DNA of 50,048 nucleotides from JAABSQ01 sp964573705 (GTDB lineage: Bacteria; Desulfobacterota; Desulfobacteria; Desulfobacterales; Desulfococcaceae). The notes beneath the pieces were generated by a model. It was not told the DNA's origin. It saw only the letters and a program-made list of their open reading frames with translations, and did no database searches. This document shows, piece by piece, positions 17,278-25,092 of the stretch (position 1 is the stretch's first letter; every line of letters begins with the position of its first letter). Where the stretch lies: positions 1-50,048 of the forward strand of contig CAZNLT010000017.1 in assembly GCA_964573705.1 (NCBI GenBank), written 5' to 3'. The position numbers and the translations under genes are program-made.

Positions 17278-17847
17278 ATGAAAACTTCATTCAACCCCCG
17301 TTTTCGGTCATCGGTGCGACAGGTCCTGATCCTTTGGGGCCGGGTCTTATGGATACTCACCCCGGGTCTCAGCGGCGCTTATCCACTGGACGCGGAGCCC
17401 TTTACCGGCATCGCCCGCCTGGAAGGCTACCGCCTGGCCCAGGAGGGAAAGGCCCGGGCCCGAATTCAGCCGCCGGGCGCCCTGCTGCCCCTGAATGCGG
17501 TGGACCTGCGGCTGAAAAATCATCCCGGCCTGAGCCTTCCGCCGCCGGAGCCCCGGTTTTCGGCGCAGATCAAAGACCTCCTGGGCAGGGAAGCGGATCA
17601 CTACGGGATCGCGGTCCTGGATGTAACCGACCCCGAAAATCCCCGGTATGCCGAACACCGGTCGGAAGTGGACCACAACCCGGGCAGCATCGGCAAACTG
17701 GTGATAGCCATCGGGGTATTTCAGGCCCTGGCCAATATTTATCCGGATGACATCGCGGCCCGTCAGTACGTATTGCGGGCGTCTCGTCTTCTCTTCATTC
17801 CGGGGGGACGGATGGTGTCTTATTTCCCTCCGCTGATGACCTCATAG
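17278..17847 (+). pseudogene. 5' fragment of a serine beta-lactamase-like hydrolase gene, truncated in mid-domain
   Basis: From the ATG at 17278 this encodes 189 residues. A signal-like N-terminus (VLILWGRVLWILTPGLSGAYP) precedes a linker and the start of a serine beta-lactamase/D-Ala-D-Ala carboxypeptidase-type domain: YGIAVLDVTDPENPRYAEHR, then GSIGKLV with the S-x-x-K nucleophile motif, and VFQALANIYPDD. Recognisable sequence stops around RQYVLRAS (17785). The frame then runs through ~60 bases of unrelated sequence into the 3' end of the oppositely oriented reductase gene and stops at 17847. The rest of a hydrolase of this class (SxN and KTG motifs, some 150-250 residues) is missing. A deletion or rearrangement joined this fragment to the neighbouring gene. 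Confidence 0.75.
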
Positions 17848-18332
17848 GTCAGGCAGACCAGATGCTCCCCCAACCGTTGCATATCTTTCAGCGCCAGCTC
17901 CATCGAGATTTCCGGAGTAAACAGCGAAATACCATAGCCGAAAATCTTGGGCGAAATCGTCACAATGATTTCGTCGATCAGGTTCTCTTCGGCAAACAAT
18001 GAATTGACCAAGGCCCCGCCGGCGAGAATCGCCTCTGAAAACCCCTCCTTTTCCAGCTCCTCCAGAATCGATTTCGGCTGTGCGTCGGTAAAGACCAGAT
18101 TCTCCCACCGGGACACCCGGCTTTTGTCCCGGGTCATGATGATGTTTTTTCGATCCGGAAGCGGAAAGCCGATGGTGTCGAAGGTTTTGGACCCCATAAT
18201 GACTACCCCCGATTTTCTGGATAAATCTACAAAAAGCCGCTTGTCCTCCCGGCCGGTCCAGTCCGGAAAATGGTCGGGGGTTTTGCCGATTTTGCCGTCG
18301 AGGGTGAGAGCCATGAGCAGGATAACTTTCAT
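17820..18332 (-). CDS. Dihydrofolate reductase / RibD C-terminal-domain family reductase
   Basis: A 170-residue NAD(P)H-dependent reductase-like protein. Family features are the N-terminal VILLMALTLDGKIG, GVVIMGSKTFDTIG (the cofactor-binding MGRKT-like segment), the Arg/Lys-rich NIIMTRD, AILAGGALVNSLFAE, and DEIIVTISPKIFGYG. Length fits stand-alone members of the DHFR/RibD_C superfamily. Whether it reduces a folate, a riboflavin precursor or another substrate cannot be told. The ATG follows AAGGAG at short spacing. It is the last gene of a minus-strand series after the GTPase gene (43-bp gap), and its 3' end overlaps the broken end of the truncated hydrolase. Confidence 0.85.
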   Translation of the reverse strand: MKVILLMALTLDGKIGKTPDHFPDWTGREDKRLFVDLSRKSGVVIMGSKTFDTIGFPLPDRKNIIMTRDKSRVSRWENLVFTDAQPKSILEELEKEGFSEAILAGGALVNSLFAEENLIDEIIVTISPKIFGYGISLFTPEISMELALKDMQRLGEHLVCLTYEVISGGK

Positions 18333-18375
18333 ATATTGCTCCTTTTATGTGCAGAATACCGGGTCTGGGGAAACG

Positions 18376-19845
18376 TCACATGGAATCATTCCGAAACACC
18401 AACCCATACCGCCGCTCACTATGCGAAATCTTCTGAAAAGTCTCCTTCAATAGCTCCTTCAAGGCCTTTCTCGCACTGATCTTTCGAATATCGTCGTTGC
18501 TCCGCACCGAGTTGAAGAAATTGGCGCAGATGCGTTTGGCTTTGTCGTCCCATTCGGTGGTGAAGCCGGCTTTTTCAGGTTTTCCCTTCCTGTCCACCTG
18601 AAGGCTCTTTGGAGTGGTTGGATAATCCCGGCGGCCGTGGGCCCAGTTGATGATGTGGGAGTAGAAAATCAGTGCCCGGTCCAGCAGGACGTACATGAAT
18701 TGAAGGTTTTCGATCGGCCCCACTTTCATCTGTTGTCCGCCCAGGTTCAGCCCCACCACCTTGGTTTGTGCCAGGCTTTTGGCCCCGCCGAAGGCGGCCC
18801 AACCGGCGCCGATGGCCCCGCCGATGGCGGAGAAGACGCCGAATGTCAGGCCTGCCGCCGCCACATCCAGGGCCGCGCCGATGGCGCCGCCCGCCAGTCC
18901 GGCCGCGGCGATGAGCTGTTTTTGGGTAAGCCCGAGGAGCTGCCAGGTTTTTTCATTGAAAAGGTCTGCATGAAGAATGGAATGGGCCGGCAGGTCATAG
19001 TTGAAGATGTTGTGCTTGAACAACCGTCGGATTTTCCGCTGGGCATCCTTTTCAATCTTTTGAATGGAACGGTTGTATTTTTCCTGAAGGGTGTTCCGCA
19101 AGGCTTCTTCATCGGTGTTTTTTGTAAAATTTTTAGACACCGAATAGGTCAGACTCTCTGTCAGCATATCGCAGATGATGTCGGCTGCCAGGGAGTTTCG
19201 GTGCTCCCAGTCTTTCTTGAAGGCGGCGATGACGGTTTCCAGGGCCGATTGCCAGTCCTGATCGATGCTTTTGAGGCTTTCCAGGAGGGCGAGCCGTTCG
19301 GCATAGGTGGCTTTGTGGGCGTTGAATACCCGAATGGAATTGAAATGCTTGCGAAATTCGCTTTTCCATTGGTCCAGATAGAGAACATCCTCATCCTTGC
19401 AGTTGATAATCGCCATGCGGGGGCGTCCGGTGAGCCGCAGAACTTCCATTTCCGCCTTGTCGGCCGAGCGCACCGGCCGGGAGCCGTCCACCACGAAAAT
19501 GATGCCGGCCCCTTCCGCGATCGGTTTGAAGAGCTCCACGTCATCCCGAAAATCGGGATTGTGAGCATGCGTTTCCCGAAATTTGTGGACAATCCCTTCA
19601 TCCGGTCCTCGGTACTCCCTCATCCATTTCAAGGTCTGCTTCGGATTTTGGAACCCGGGAGTATCGACGAACCGGATGATTTCCTGCCCGTCGATGATGA
19701 CCGGAAAAGTCTGGCACTCGATGGTCTCTCCGGGCAGAGGGCTGATGCGGACGCTGTCGTCCTCGGACAGGGTGGACACCACCGAGGATTTGCCTTCGTT
19801 GGGATGACCGACGATGGCGAATTCAGGTATGATGTGATGGTTCAT
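18376..19845 (-). CDS. GTPase with DUF3482-type C-terminal region
   Basis: A 489-residue protein from the ATG at 19845. The N-terminal ~170 residues are a TRAFAC-type G domain: P-loop GHPNEGKSS, switch II DTPGF, and a degenerate G4 (NCKDED in place of NKxD). The middle is helical and charged. Residues ~305-370 hold a Gly/Ala-rich hydrophobic stretch (LAGGAIGAALDVAAAGLTFGVFSAIGGAIGAGW) able to form a membrane hairpin, followed by a C-terminal domain conserved in DUF3482 proteins. Its start codon overlaps the stop of the upstream DUF2868-like gene as ATGA, so the two are translationally coupled. The pairing of these two families is known from other proteobacteria, with no established function that I can recall. 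Confidence 0.85.
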   Translation of the reverse strand: MNHHIIPEFAIVGHPNEGKSSVVSTLSEDDSVRISPLPGETIECQTFPVIIDGQEIIRFVDTPGFQNPKQTLKWMREYRGPDEGIVHKFRETHAHNPDFRDDVELFKPIAEGAGIIFVVDGSRPVRSADKAEMEVLRLTGRPRMAIINCKDEDVLYLDQWKSEFRKHFNSIRVFNAHKATYAERLALLESLKSIDQDWQSALETVIAAFKKDWEHRNSLAADIICDMLTESLTYSVSKNFTKNTDEEALRNTLQEKYNRSIQKIEKDAQRKIRRLFKHNIFNYDLPAHSILHADLFNEKTWQLLGLTQKQLIAAAGLAGGAIGAALDVAAAGLTFGVFSAIGGAIGAGWAAFGGAKSLAQTKVVGLNLGGQQMKVGPIENLQFMYVLLDRALIFYSHIINWAHGRRDYPTTPKSLQVDRKGKPEKAGFTTEWDDKAKRICANFFNSVRSNDDIRKISARKALKELLKETFQKISHSERRYGLVFRNDSM

Positions 19846-21464
19846 TCTGCGGAAAGCCTTTCCAGACGAAGATAGGGATCTCCCAGCCCGCCGAGTTTTT
19901 GAATCCACGCATTCCAGTTGTCTTCCTTTACCGGGGTGAAAATCGTGTCCGGCGAGGGCTTTCCGACAAGTCCGACCTCGATGCCGCCCTTTTCACCGAT
20001 GGCACTGCGAATTTCCTGAATAAAATTCAGAATCTCCCGGATGGGCGGCTGCCATGCTTCTTGCAGCAACAGCACATGGGGGCGGCCGTTTTGCCAGTTG
20101 AATCGGCCCAGGCTCTTCAGAACCGTCCGGTCGGATTCATAATCGGTTCCGATGCGGATCTTCTCCCGCACCTGAAACCCCAGCGCCTTTTCCACCACTG
20201 ACCCGAGTTGATCCTGGGTGAATTCATCGAAAATATCATCCGGAACCAGGGCAACCACATGTTTACCGGAGGGGGGCTCCTGCGGAACGGCGGTGGCAGG
20301 AATGGGCCGTTTTGTCTCCTTTCGGCCTTCGTCCATGGGCGGTTCCGAAGTCGGCGTGCCTTCGGTACTGAGCAGGGGAGACTGAAGCCGGTGCATCAGT
20401 CGGTCGATATTGCCGAATTCGAAGTCCTGTCTGTCCAGGGTCCGATTTTTGGCAACGACACCCGCAAATAGCAGAAGCGCCCTGGGAATCAGTCCGTAAA
20501 AAAGGGCCGCGAAGCATAGAAAGGGCCACCAGGAGATCAAATCCCCGGTGGCCAGATGATAGATGCCCTCCTTGAGGACCATTCGACTGCCCTCGATTTC
20601 CGCCAGAGAGGGGTGGGCGATGCCGGCGGGCACGAACCAGGACCAGGGAAGGGCCAGGTTCCGGACCAGATCGTAGACCACCTCGGGGCTGAACTGGACC
20701 GTGGATTGCCACCCAAACGCGATGTCCGAAGCGACCACCTTGATCAGGGTGGCGGCGATAATGCCGATGTTGAAACAGACGCCGAACACCTGGGCCAAGA
20801 CAAAGACCGGCCAATAGAAGATAGACCCGTATACCTTTCGTCTGCCTCGGACCACCCCCAGAGCGGCTTCGATGCCGCTTCGCCGGGTTCCGGAAAGGCT
20901 TTTAACGGTCCGTTTCTGGACCCAAAGGAAAAATCGCACCAGAAGGCGGCTGATCAAAGAATAAAGGACGGAATTTGCCGTAAAAGAGCGGTTCACAAGC
21001 CGGACCGAAATGATCAGAATCAGAAGCAACATCAAAAGAAACTGGCTTAGAATCAGGCAGCCGAAATAATAGGCCACGTTGAGCGGTTCGGTTCCTTGGT
21101 AAATCAGAAAGGAGGAGGCGAGGCCCGCGCCGGCGAGAATTCCGAGGACGACAAAGAGCCACCACAGAAGCCGATAGATTTCTTTATAGATCTCACCTGG
21201 CAGAGGGACTTCCTCCGGGAGAGCCGTCTTTTCTTCGAAGCGTCGTCGGGACAGCCAGGATTTCAGTATGAACCGTCTGGACAGGGATTTTTCCCCCGGC
21301 ATCTTCGGCTGAATATGAGCCAGATAAATTTCCCGGTCTCGCTGGGCCAAGGCTTTGGCTGCGTCGGGATCGCGGATTTCCGCCTCATCCCGGTGAAGAA
21401 AATACTCCAGGTCGAGGATGTCTGGAAGATGCCATCGTGTTTTCATGGTCGAAACGGAAGGCAT
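19842..21464 (-). CDS. DUF2868-like membrane protein partner of the GTPase
   Basis: A 540-residue protein. The cytosolic N-terminus (~90 residues, HLPDILDLEYFLHRDE) is followed by four likely membrane segments at ~110-135, 150-178, ~238-265 and ~330-355. A long C-terminal soluble region of ~170 residues (VVALVPDDIFDEF, HVLLLQEAWQPPIREIL, VGLVGKPSPDTIFTPV) reads like an alpha/beta fold. The overall plan matches DUF2868 proteins, which neighbour DUF3482 GTPases. The start is uncertain: the ATG at 21464 has a modest GGGAAAA ribosome site, and an ATG six codons later is possible. The gene lies 55 bp after xthA and overlaps the GTPase gene by 4 bases. Confidence 0.82.
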   Translation of the reverse strand: MPSVSTMKTRWHLPDILDLEYFLHRDEAEIRDPDAAKALAQRDREIYLAHIQPKMPGEKSLSRRFILKSWLSRRRFEEKTALPEEVPLPGEIYKEIYRLLWWLFVVLGILAGAGLASSFLIYQGTEPLNVAYYFGCLILSQFLLMLLLILIISVRLVNRSFTANSVLYSLISRLLVRFFLWVQKRTVKSLSGTRRSGIEAALGVVRGRRKVYGSIFYWPVFVLAQVFGVCFNIGIIAATLIKVVASDIAFGWQSTVQFSPEVVYDLVRNLALPWSWFVPAGIAHPSLAEIEGSRMVLKEGIYHLATGDLISWWPFLCFAALFYGLIPRALLLFAGVVAKNRTLDRQDFEFGNIDRLMHRLQSPLLSTEGTPTSEPPMDEGRKETKRPIPATAVPQEPPSGKHVVALVPDDIFDEFTQDQLGSVVEKALGFQVREKIRIGTDYESDRTVLKSLGRFNWQNGRPHVLLLQEAWQPPIREILNFIQEIRSAIGEKGGIEVGLVGKPSPDTIFTPVKEDNWNAWIQKLGGLGDPYLRLERLSAE

Positions 21465-21519
21465 ATGCTTTTTCCCGAGAAAGTAGATAGCCGAATCAAA
21501 AAAGCGGTTGTTGAGGTTT

Positions 21520-22311
21520 TCATCGGGAGCCGAGGATCAATCCGACCGGACAATGATCGGAGCCGAAAACCTCATTGTCGATAAAGGCGTCTTTGATGCG
21601 ACCCGATTCGACCAGATCCGGTGTGGTAAAAAAATAGTCGATACGCCACCCCACATTCCGTTCCCGCGCCTTAAACCGGTAGGTCCACCATGAATACCGA
21701 ATCGTATCCGGATACAGGTGGCGAAAGGTATCTACATAGCCGTCGGCCACGATCCGGTCCAGGCAATCCCGCTCCACCCGCATGAATCCCGAGGTGTTTT
21801 CATTGGATTTGGGGTTTTTCAGGTCGATTTCATTGTGCGCCGTGTTGTAATCGCCGGTAATGATCAGGCTCTTCCCCGCTGCTTTGTATTCATCGAGGTA
21901 GGCAAAAAAATCCCTGTAAAAATCGAGTTTGTACCGAAGCCGGTCCTCGCCCATTCCCCCGTTGGGGAAATAAATATTGAAAAAGATGAAATCCTCGAAA
22001 TGAAGCTCCAAAATGCGGCCTTCCTCATCATATTCGGGAATCCCCACGCCTAATTTGACCTTCAAGGGCGGAATTCGGGTATACACACCGACGCCGCTGT
22101 AGCCTTTTTTGACCGAGGCGTGGGACCAGTAGGTCTCGTAACCGGGCATGTGTCGCATGTCTTCGCTGAGTTGGTGATCTTGGAGTTTGGTTTCCTGCAC
22201 CGCCAGAATGTCGGGGTTCATCTTCCGAAAAGAATCGACAAATTCTTTTTTCCAGACCGCTCTCAGGCCGTTTACATTCCATGAGATCAATTTTATATCC
22301 GATTCCGTCAT
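21520..22311 (-). CDS. xthA: Exodeoxyribonuclease III (AP endonuclease family)
   Basis: A 263-residue enzyme of the EEP nuclease superfamily that cleaves DNA at abasic sites and trims 3' blocks. Diagnostic motifs run in order: LISWNVNGLRAV, ILAVQETKLQ with the metal-binding Glu, YSGVGVYTR, FNIYFPNGG, IITGDYNTAH with the catalytic Asp/Asn pair, GWRIDYFF and the terminal GSDHCPVGL with the catalytic Asp-His. Length is standard. It is the first gene of the minus-strand series that continues with the DUF2868/GTPase pair. With MutY elsewhere in the window it covers two steps of oxidative-damage base excision repair. Confidence 0.97.
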   Translation of the reverse strand: MTESDIKLISWNVNGLRAVWKKEFVDSFRKMNPDILAVQETKLQDHQLSEDMRHMPGYETYWSHASVKKGYSGVGVYTRIPPLKVKLGVGIPEYDEEGRILELHFEDFIFFNIYFPNGGMGEDRLRYKLDFYRDFFAYLDEYKAAGKSLIITGDYNTAHNEIDLKNPKSNENTSGFMRVERDCLDRIVADGYVDTFRHLYPDTIRYSWWTYRFKARERNVGWRIDYFFTTPDLVESGRIKDAFIDNEVFGSDHCPVGLILGSR

Positions 22312-22461
22312 TTGTCATTTACCCTTATGAATATTTTTCATTTTTTCCAGTTGTTTCAGGTACCACGATTTTCCCGGAAATACAATAGAACCCCGCTCCC
22401 GTATTCGAGATTCGGCCTCTTCAGGACTTTCTTCGGCGCTGAAGATCGAACCATTCTCACC

Positions 22462-22490
22462 TTGACAGGGGAACCCGGCTGGGATATGAA
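22462..22490 (+). promoter_or_regulatory. Promoter for the saccharopine gene pair
   Basis: A perfect TTGACA at 22462-22467, a 17-base spacer and TATGAA at 22485-22490 (4 of 6 matches) lie 67 bp upstream of the first saccharopine gene. The rest of the 246-bp gap back to xthA shows no further gene. The ribosome site gaggttgagaag stands just before the ATG at 22558. Confidence 0.55.
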
Positions 22491-22557
22491 GTCCGGATTA
22501 ATATCAAATAAAAACAGAAGCTTTCATGAATCGGTAATATTCGGAGGTTGAGAAGAT

Positions 22558-23733
22558 ATGAATATACTGGTACTCGGGACGGGGTTTCAGGGGAGGGCGG
22601 TAATCCACGACCTGGAGCAAAGCCCGGAAGTAAAAAAAATCATTGCCGCGGATCAGGACCGGGAAGCGGCGGAAGCTTATATTCGAAAGATGGGCTTCAC
22701 AAAAACGACCGCCGCCGAAGTGGATGCACGGAACACCTCCGAACTGGAACGGTTCGTCAAAGAAGCCGGGGTGGATGTTCTGGTCTGCATGCTTCCCTGG
22801 GACCTGGCCTATGGCGCGGCCGTGGCCGCCCTGAATGCGGGCGTCCATTTCGTGGATACCAGTTACGCCGGGCCGATCTGGGAAATGGACGCTGCTGTAA
22901 AAGAGAAGGGGCTCACGTTTCTGGTGGAGTTCGGACTGGACCCGGGCATCGATCTGGTGATGGGGCGATGGGCCGTGGACCGTCTGGACCAGGTCCATGG
23001 GCTCAATTCCTACGGCGCCGGTGTCCCCGAACCGGCCTGCGCCGACACCAATCCCATTCGGTATAAATTGACCTGGACCCTGGACGGGGTCTTGAAGACC
23101 TATGTGCGGCCGGCCCGGTTTCTCAAGGACGGCAAAGAGCAGACCCTTCCGGGTACGGATATTTTCAAGCCGGGAAATTTCCATGTCCTGGAGGTCCCCA
23201 ATCTCGGCTCTTTCGAGGCCTATTACAACGGCGATGCCGTTCAGTATATCGACATCTTCGGATTGAAGGACACGGTTCGCGACATGGGCCGATTCGCCTT
23301 TCGATGGCCGGGCCATTGCGAGTTCTGGAGCAAAATGGCGGGGCTGGGACTGCTCGATGACACCCCCGTTTCCGTGGGAGAATCTGAAATCTCTCCGAGA
23401 GAATTTCTGGTGCGGCAATTGACGCCCCGGCTTCAATTCAAACCCCAGGAGCGCGATCTGGTGGTGATCCTGGTCCAGGCCTGGGGGTTGAAGGACGGCC
23501 GCGCACACCAGGCGACCTGCTGGTTGATCGATTACCGGGACCTTGAGACCGGCCTGTTCGCCATGAACCGGACCGTGGGCTACACCGCCGGCATCGGAGC
23601 ACGAATGATTCTGTCCGGGAAAATCGCTTCGACCGGGGTGATATCCGCGGCTCGGGATGTGTCTCCGGAGGACCTGATTCCCGAACTCAAGCGCCGCGGA
23701 ATGCATATCGAGATGACGGATGGACCGAAATGA
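22558..23733 (+). CDS. Saccharopine dehydrogenase (SDH-type, L-glutamate-forming)
   Basis: A 391-residue saccharopine dehydrogenase-family oxidoreductase. The Rossmann N-terminus has the dinucleotide loop VLGTGFQGRAV. The segment VDVLVCMLPWDLAYGAAVAALNAGVHFVDTSYA and the strongly conserved EFGLDPGIDLVMGR are characteristic of the saccharopine reductase/SDH group. The family also includes carboxynorspermidine dehydrogenase, so the gene alone would be ambiguous. What decides for saccharopine is the next gene, an LKR-domain protein, overlapping its last codons or following within 34 bp. Together they correspond to the two halves of eukaryotic LKR/SDH. The expected reaction is cleavage of saccharopine to glutamate and alpha-aminoadipate semialdehyde. 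Confidence 0.82.
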   Translation: MNILVLGTGFQGRAVIHDLEQSPEVKKIIAADQDREAAEAYIRKMGFTKTTAAEVDARNTSELERFVKEAGVDVLVCMLPWDLAYGAAVAALNAGVHFVDTSYAGPIWEMDAAVKEKGLTFLVEFGLDPGIDLVMGRWAVDRLDQVHGLNSYGAGVPEPACADTNPIRYKLTWTLDGVLKTYVRPARFLKDGKEQTLPGTDIFKPGNFHVLEVPNLGSFEAYYNGDAVQYIDIFGLKDTVRDMGRFAFRWPGHCEFWSKMAGLGLLDDTPVSVGESEISPREFLVRQLTPRLQFKPQERDLVVILVQAWGLKDGRAHQATCWLIDYRDLETGLFAMNRTVGYTAGIGARMILSGKIASTGVISAARDVSPEDLIPELKRRGMHIEMTDGPK

Positions 23734-23767
23734 AAGACAACCCTTGTATGATCATCAGGTGGAAATT

Positions 23768-25069
23768 ATGAAAATCGGCATTCGCAAAGAAGACAAAAGC
23801 ATATGGGAACGGCGGGTTCCTTTTGTGCCGGACGACATTCGAGATCTTCGGAACCGGGGCGTCGATATGGTGGTTCAATCGAGCCCCTACCGGGCTTTTT
23901 CCGATGAGACGTTTTCCCGGAAAGGGATCCCCGTTCAGGAGGATGTAAACGACTGCGACATCATTTTCGGCATCAAGGAGATGCCCAAGGATGTGTTTCA
24001 GACCGGCAAAACCTATATCTTTTTTTCCCATGTGATCAAAGGGCAGTCCTACAATATGCCGATGCTGGCGCGGATGATGTCCCGAAAGGCCACCCTCTTC
24101 GACTATGAGAAAATTATGGACGATCAGGGGCGGCGGCTGATCTTTTTCGGTCGGCACGCGGGGTTGGCGGGGATGGTCAACACCCTCTGGTCTCTGGGGG
24201 AACGCCTGCTCGTCGAGGGGATCGCCAATCCGTTCGACCGGCTTCGACAGATGCGAACCTACGGCAGTCTGGCGGAGGCCGAAGCGGTGCTTTGCGAGAT
24301 CGCCGGCGAGATTCATACAAAAGGAGTCCCCGAATCTCTCCATCCCCTGATCATCGGGTTTGCCGGATACGGTAATGTCTCGGCCGGCGCTCAGGAGGTT
24401 CTCGGCCTCCTGCCGGTGAAGGAGATTCCGCCGGAGGAGCTTTCGGCCCTGGCCTCGGACCCCTCCGCACCCCGGAATTCCATTTTTAAGGTCGTCTTCA
24501 AGGAAGAACGCTGCGTCCGGCCCCGGGCGGCGGATGCTGAATTCGACCTTCAGGATTACTACCGTCAGGGAAAGGATGCGTACGAAAGCGCCTTTGATAC
24601 CTACCTGGACCATTTGTCGGTGCTGGTCAATTGCGTCTATTGGGATGAGCGCTATCCCCGGCTGATGACCCTGGATCGGTGCCGCAAGATGTGGCAGGGG
24701 GGCCGGCCGAAACTGCGGGTGATCGGAGACATCAGCTGCGATATCGGCGGCGCGGTGGAATGCACCGTCAAAAGCACCGATCCGGGAAACCCGGTCTATG
24801 TCTTTGAACCCGCCACCGGTAAGGCAATCGACGGATTTACAGGAGACGGTCCGGTGATGATGGCGGTGGATATTCTTCCCACCGAAATCCCCCGGGAATC
24901 ATCGGAATACTTCAGCAGCGTTCTCAAGCCCTTCATTCCCGATTTTGCCAACGCAGACTATTCGGTCCCCCTGGAGCGGTTGAATCTGCCGCCCGAGCTG
25001 AAACGCGCCCTGATCCTTTATCAGGGGGAGTTGACGCCGGATTTCAAGTATCTCGAAAAATTCCTGTAG
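23768..25069 (+). CDS. Lysine-ketoglutarate reductase (LKR-type saccharopine dehydrogenase)
   Basis: A 433-residue protein of the alanine dehydrogenase/transhydrogenase-like LKR family. The N-terminus IGIRKEDKSIWERRVPFVPDDI is the LKR signature. It is followed by IIFGIKEMPKDVFQTGKTYIFFSHVIKGQ with the conserved FSHxxKGQ and FFGRHAGLAGM. The central nucleotide-binding region is LIIGFAGYGNVSAGA, and the C-terminal half has VIGDISCDIGGAVECTVKSTDP. I start it at the ATG at 23768, where aggtgg lies 5 bases upstream; an earlier in-frame ATG at 23720 lies inside the upstream gene. It should condense lysine and 2-oxoglutarate to saccharopine with NADPH, feeding the SDH encoded just before it. The stop is 23 bp from the convergent penicillin-binding gene. 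Confidence 0.86.
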   Translation: MKIGIRKEDKSIWERRVPFVPDDIRDLRNRGVDMVVQSSPYRAFSDETFSRKGIPVQEDVNDCDIIFGIKEMPKDVFQTGKTYIFFSHVIKGQSYNMPMLARMMSRKATLFDYEKIMDDQGRRLIFFGRHAGLAGMVNTLWSLGERLLVEGIANPFDRLRQMRTYGSLAEAEAVLCEIAGEIHTKGVPESLHPLIIGFAGYGNVSAGAQEVLGLLPVKEIPPEELSALASDPSAPRNSIFKVVFKEERCVRPRAADAEFDLQDYYRQGKDAYESAFDTYLDHLSVLVNCVYWDERYPRLMTLDRCRKMWQGGRPKLRVIGDISCDIGGAVECTVKSTDPGNPVYVFEPATGKAIDGFTGDGPVMMAVDILPTEIPRESSEYFSSVLKPFIPDFANADYSVPLERLNLPPELKRALILYQGELTPDFKYLEKFL

Positions 25070-25092
25070 GGAATGATCCGGACTGGGCCGAG

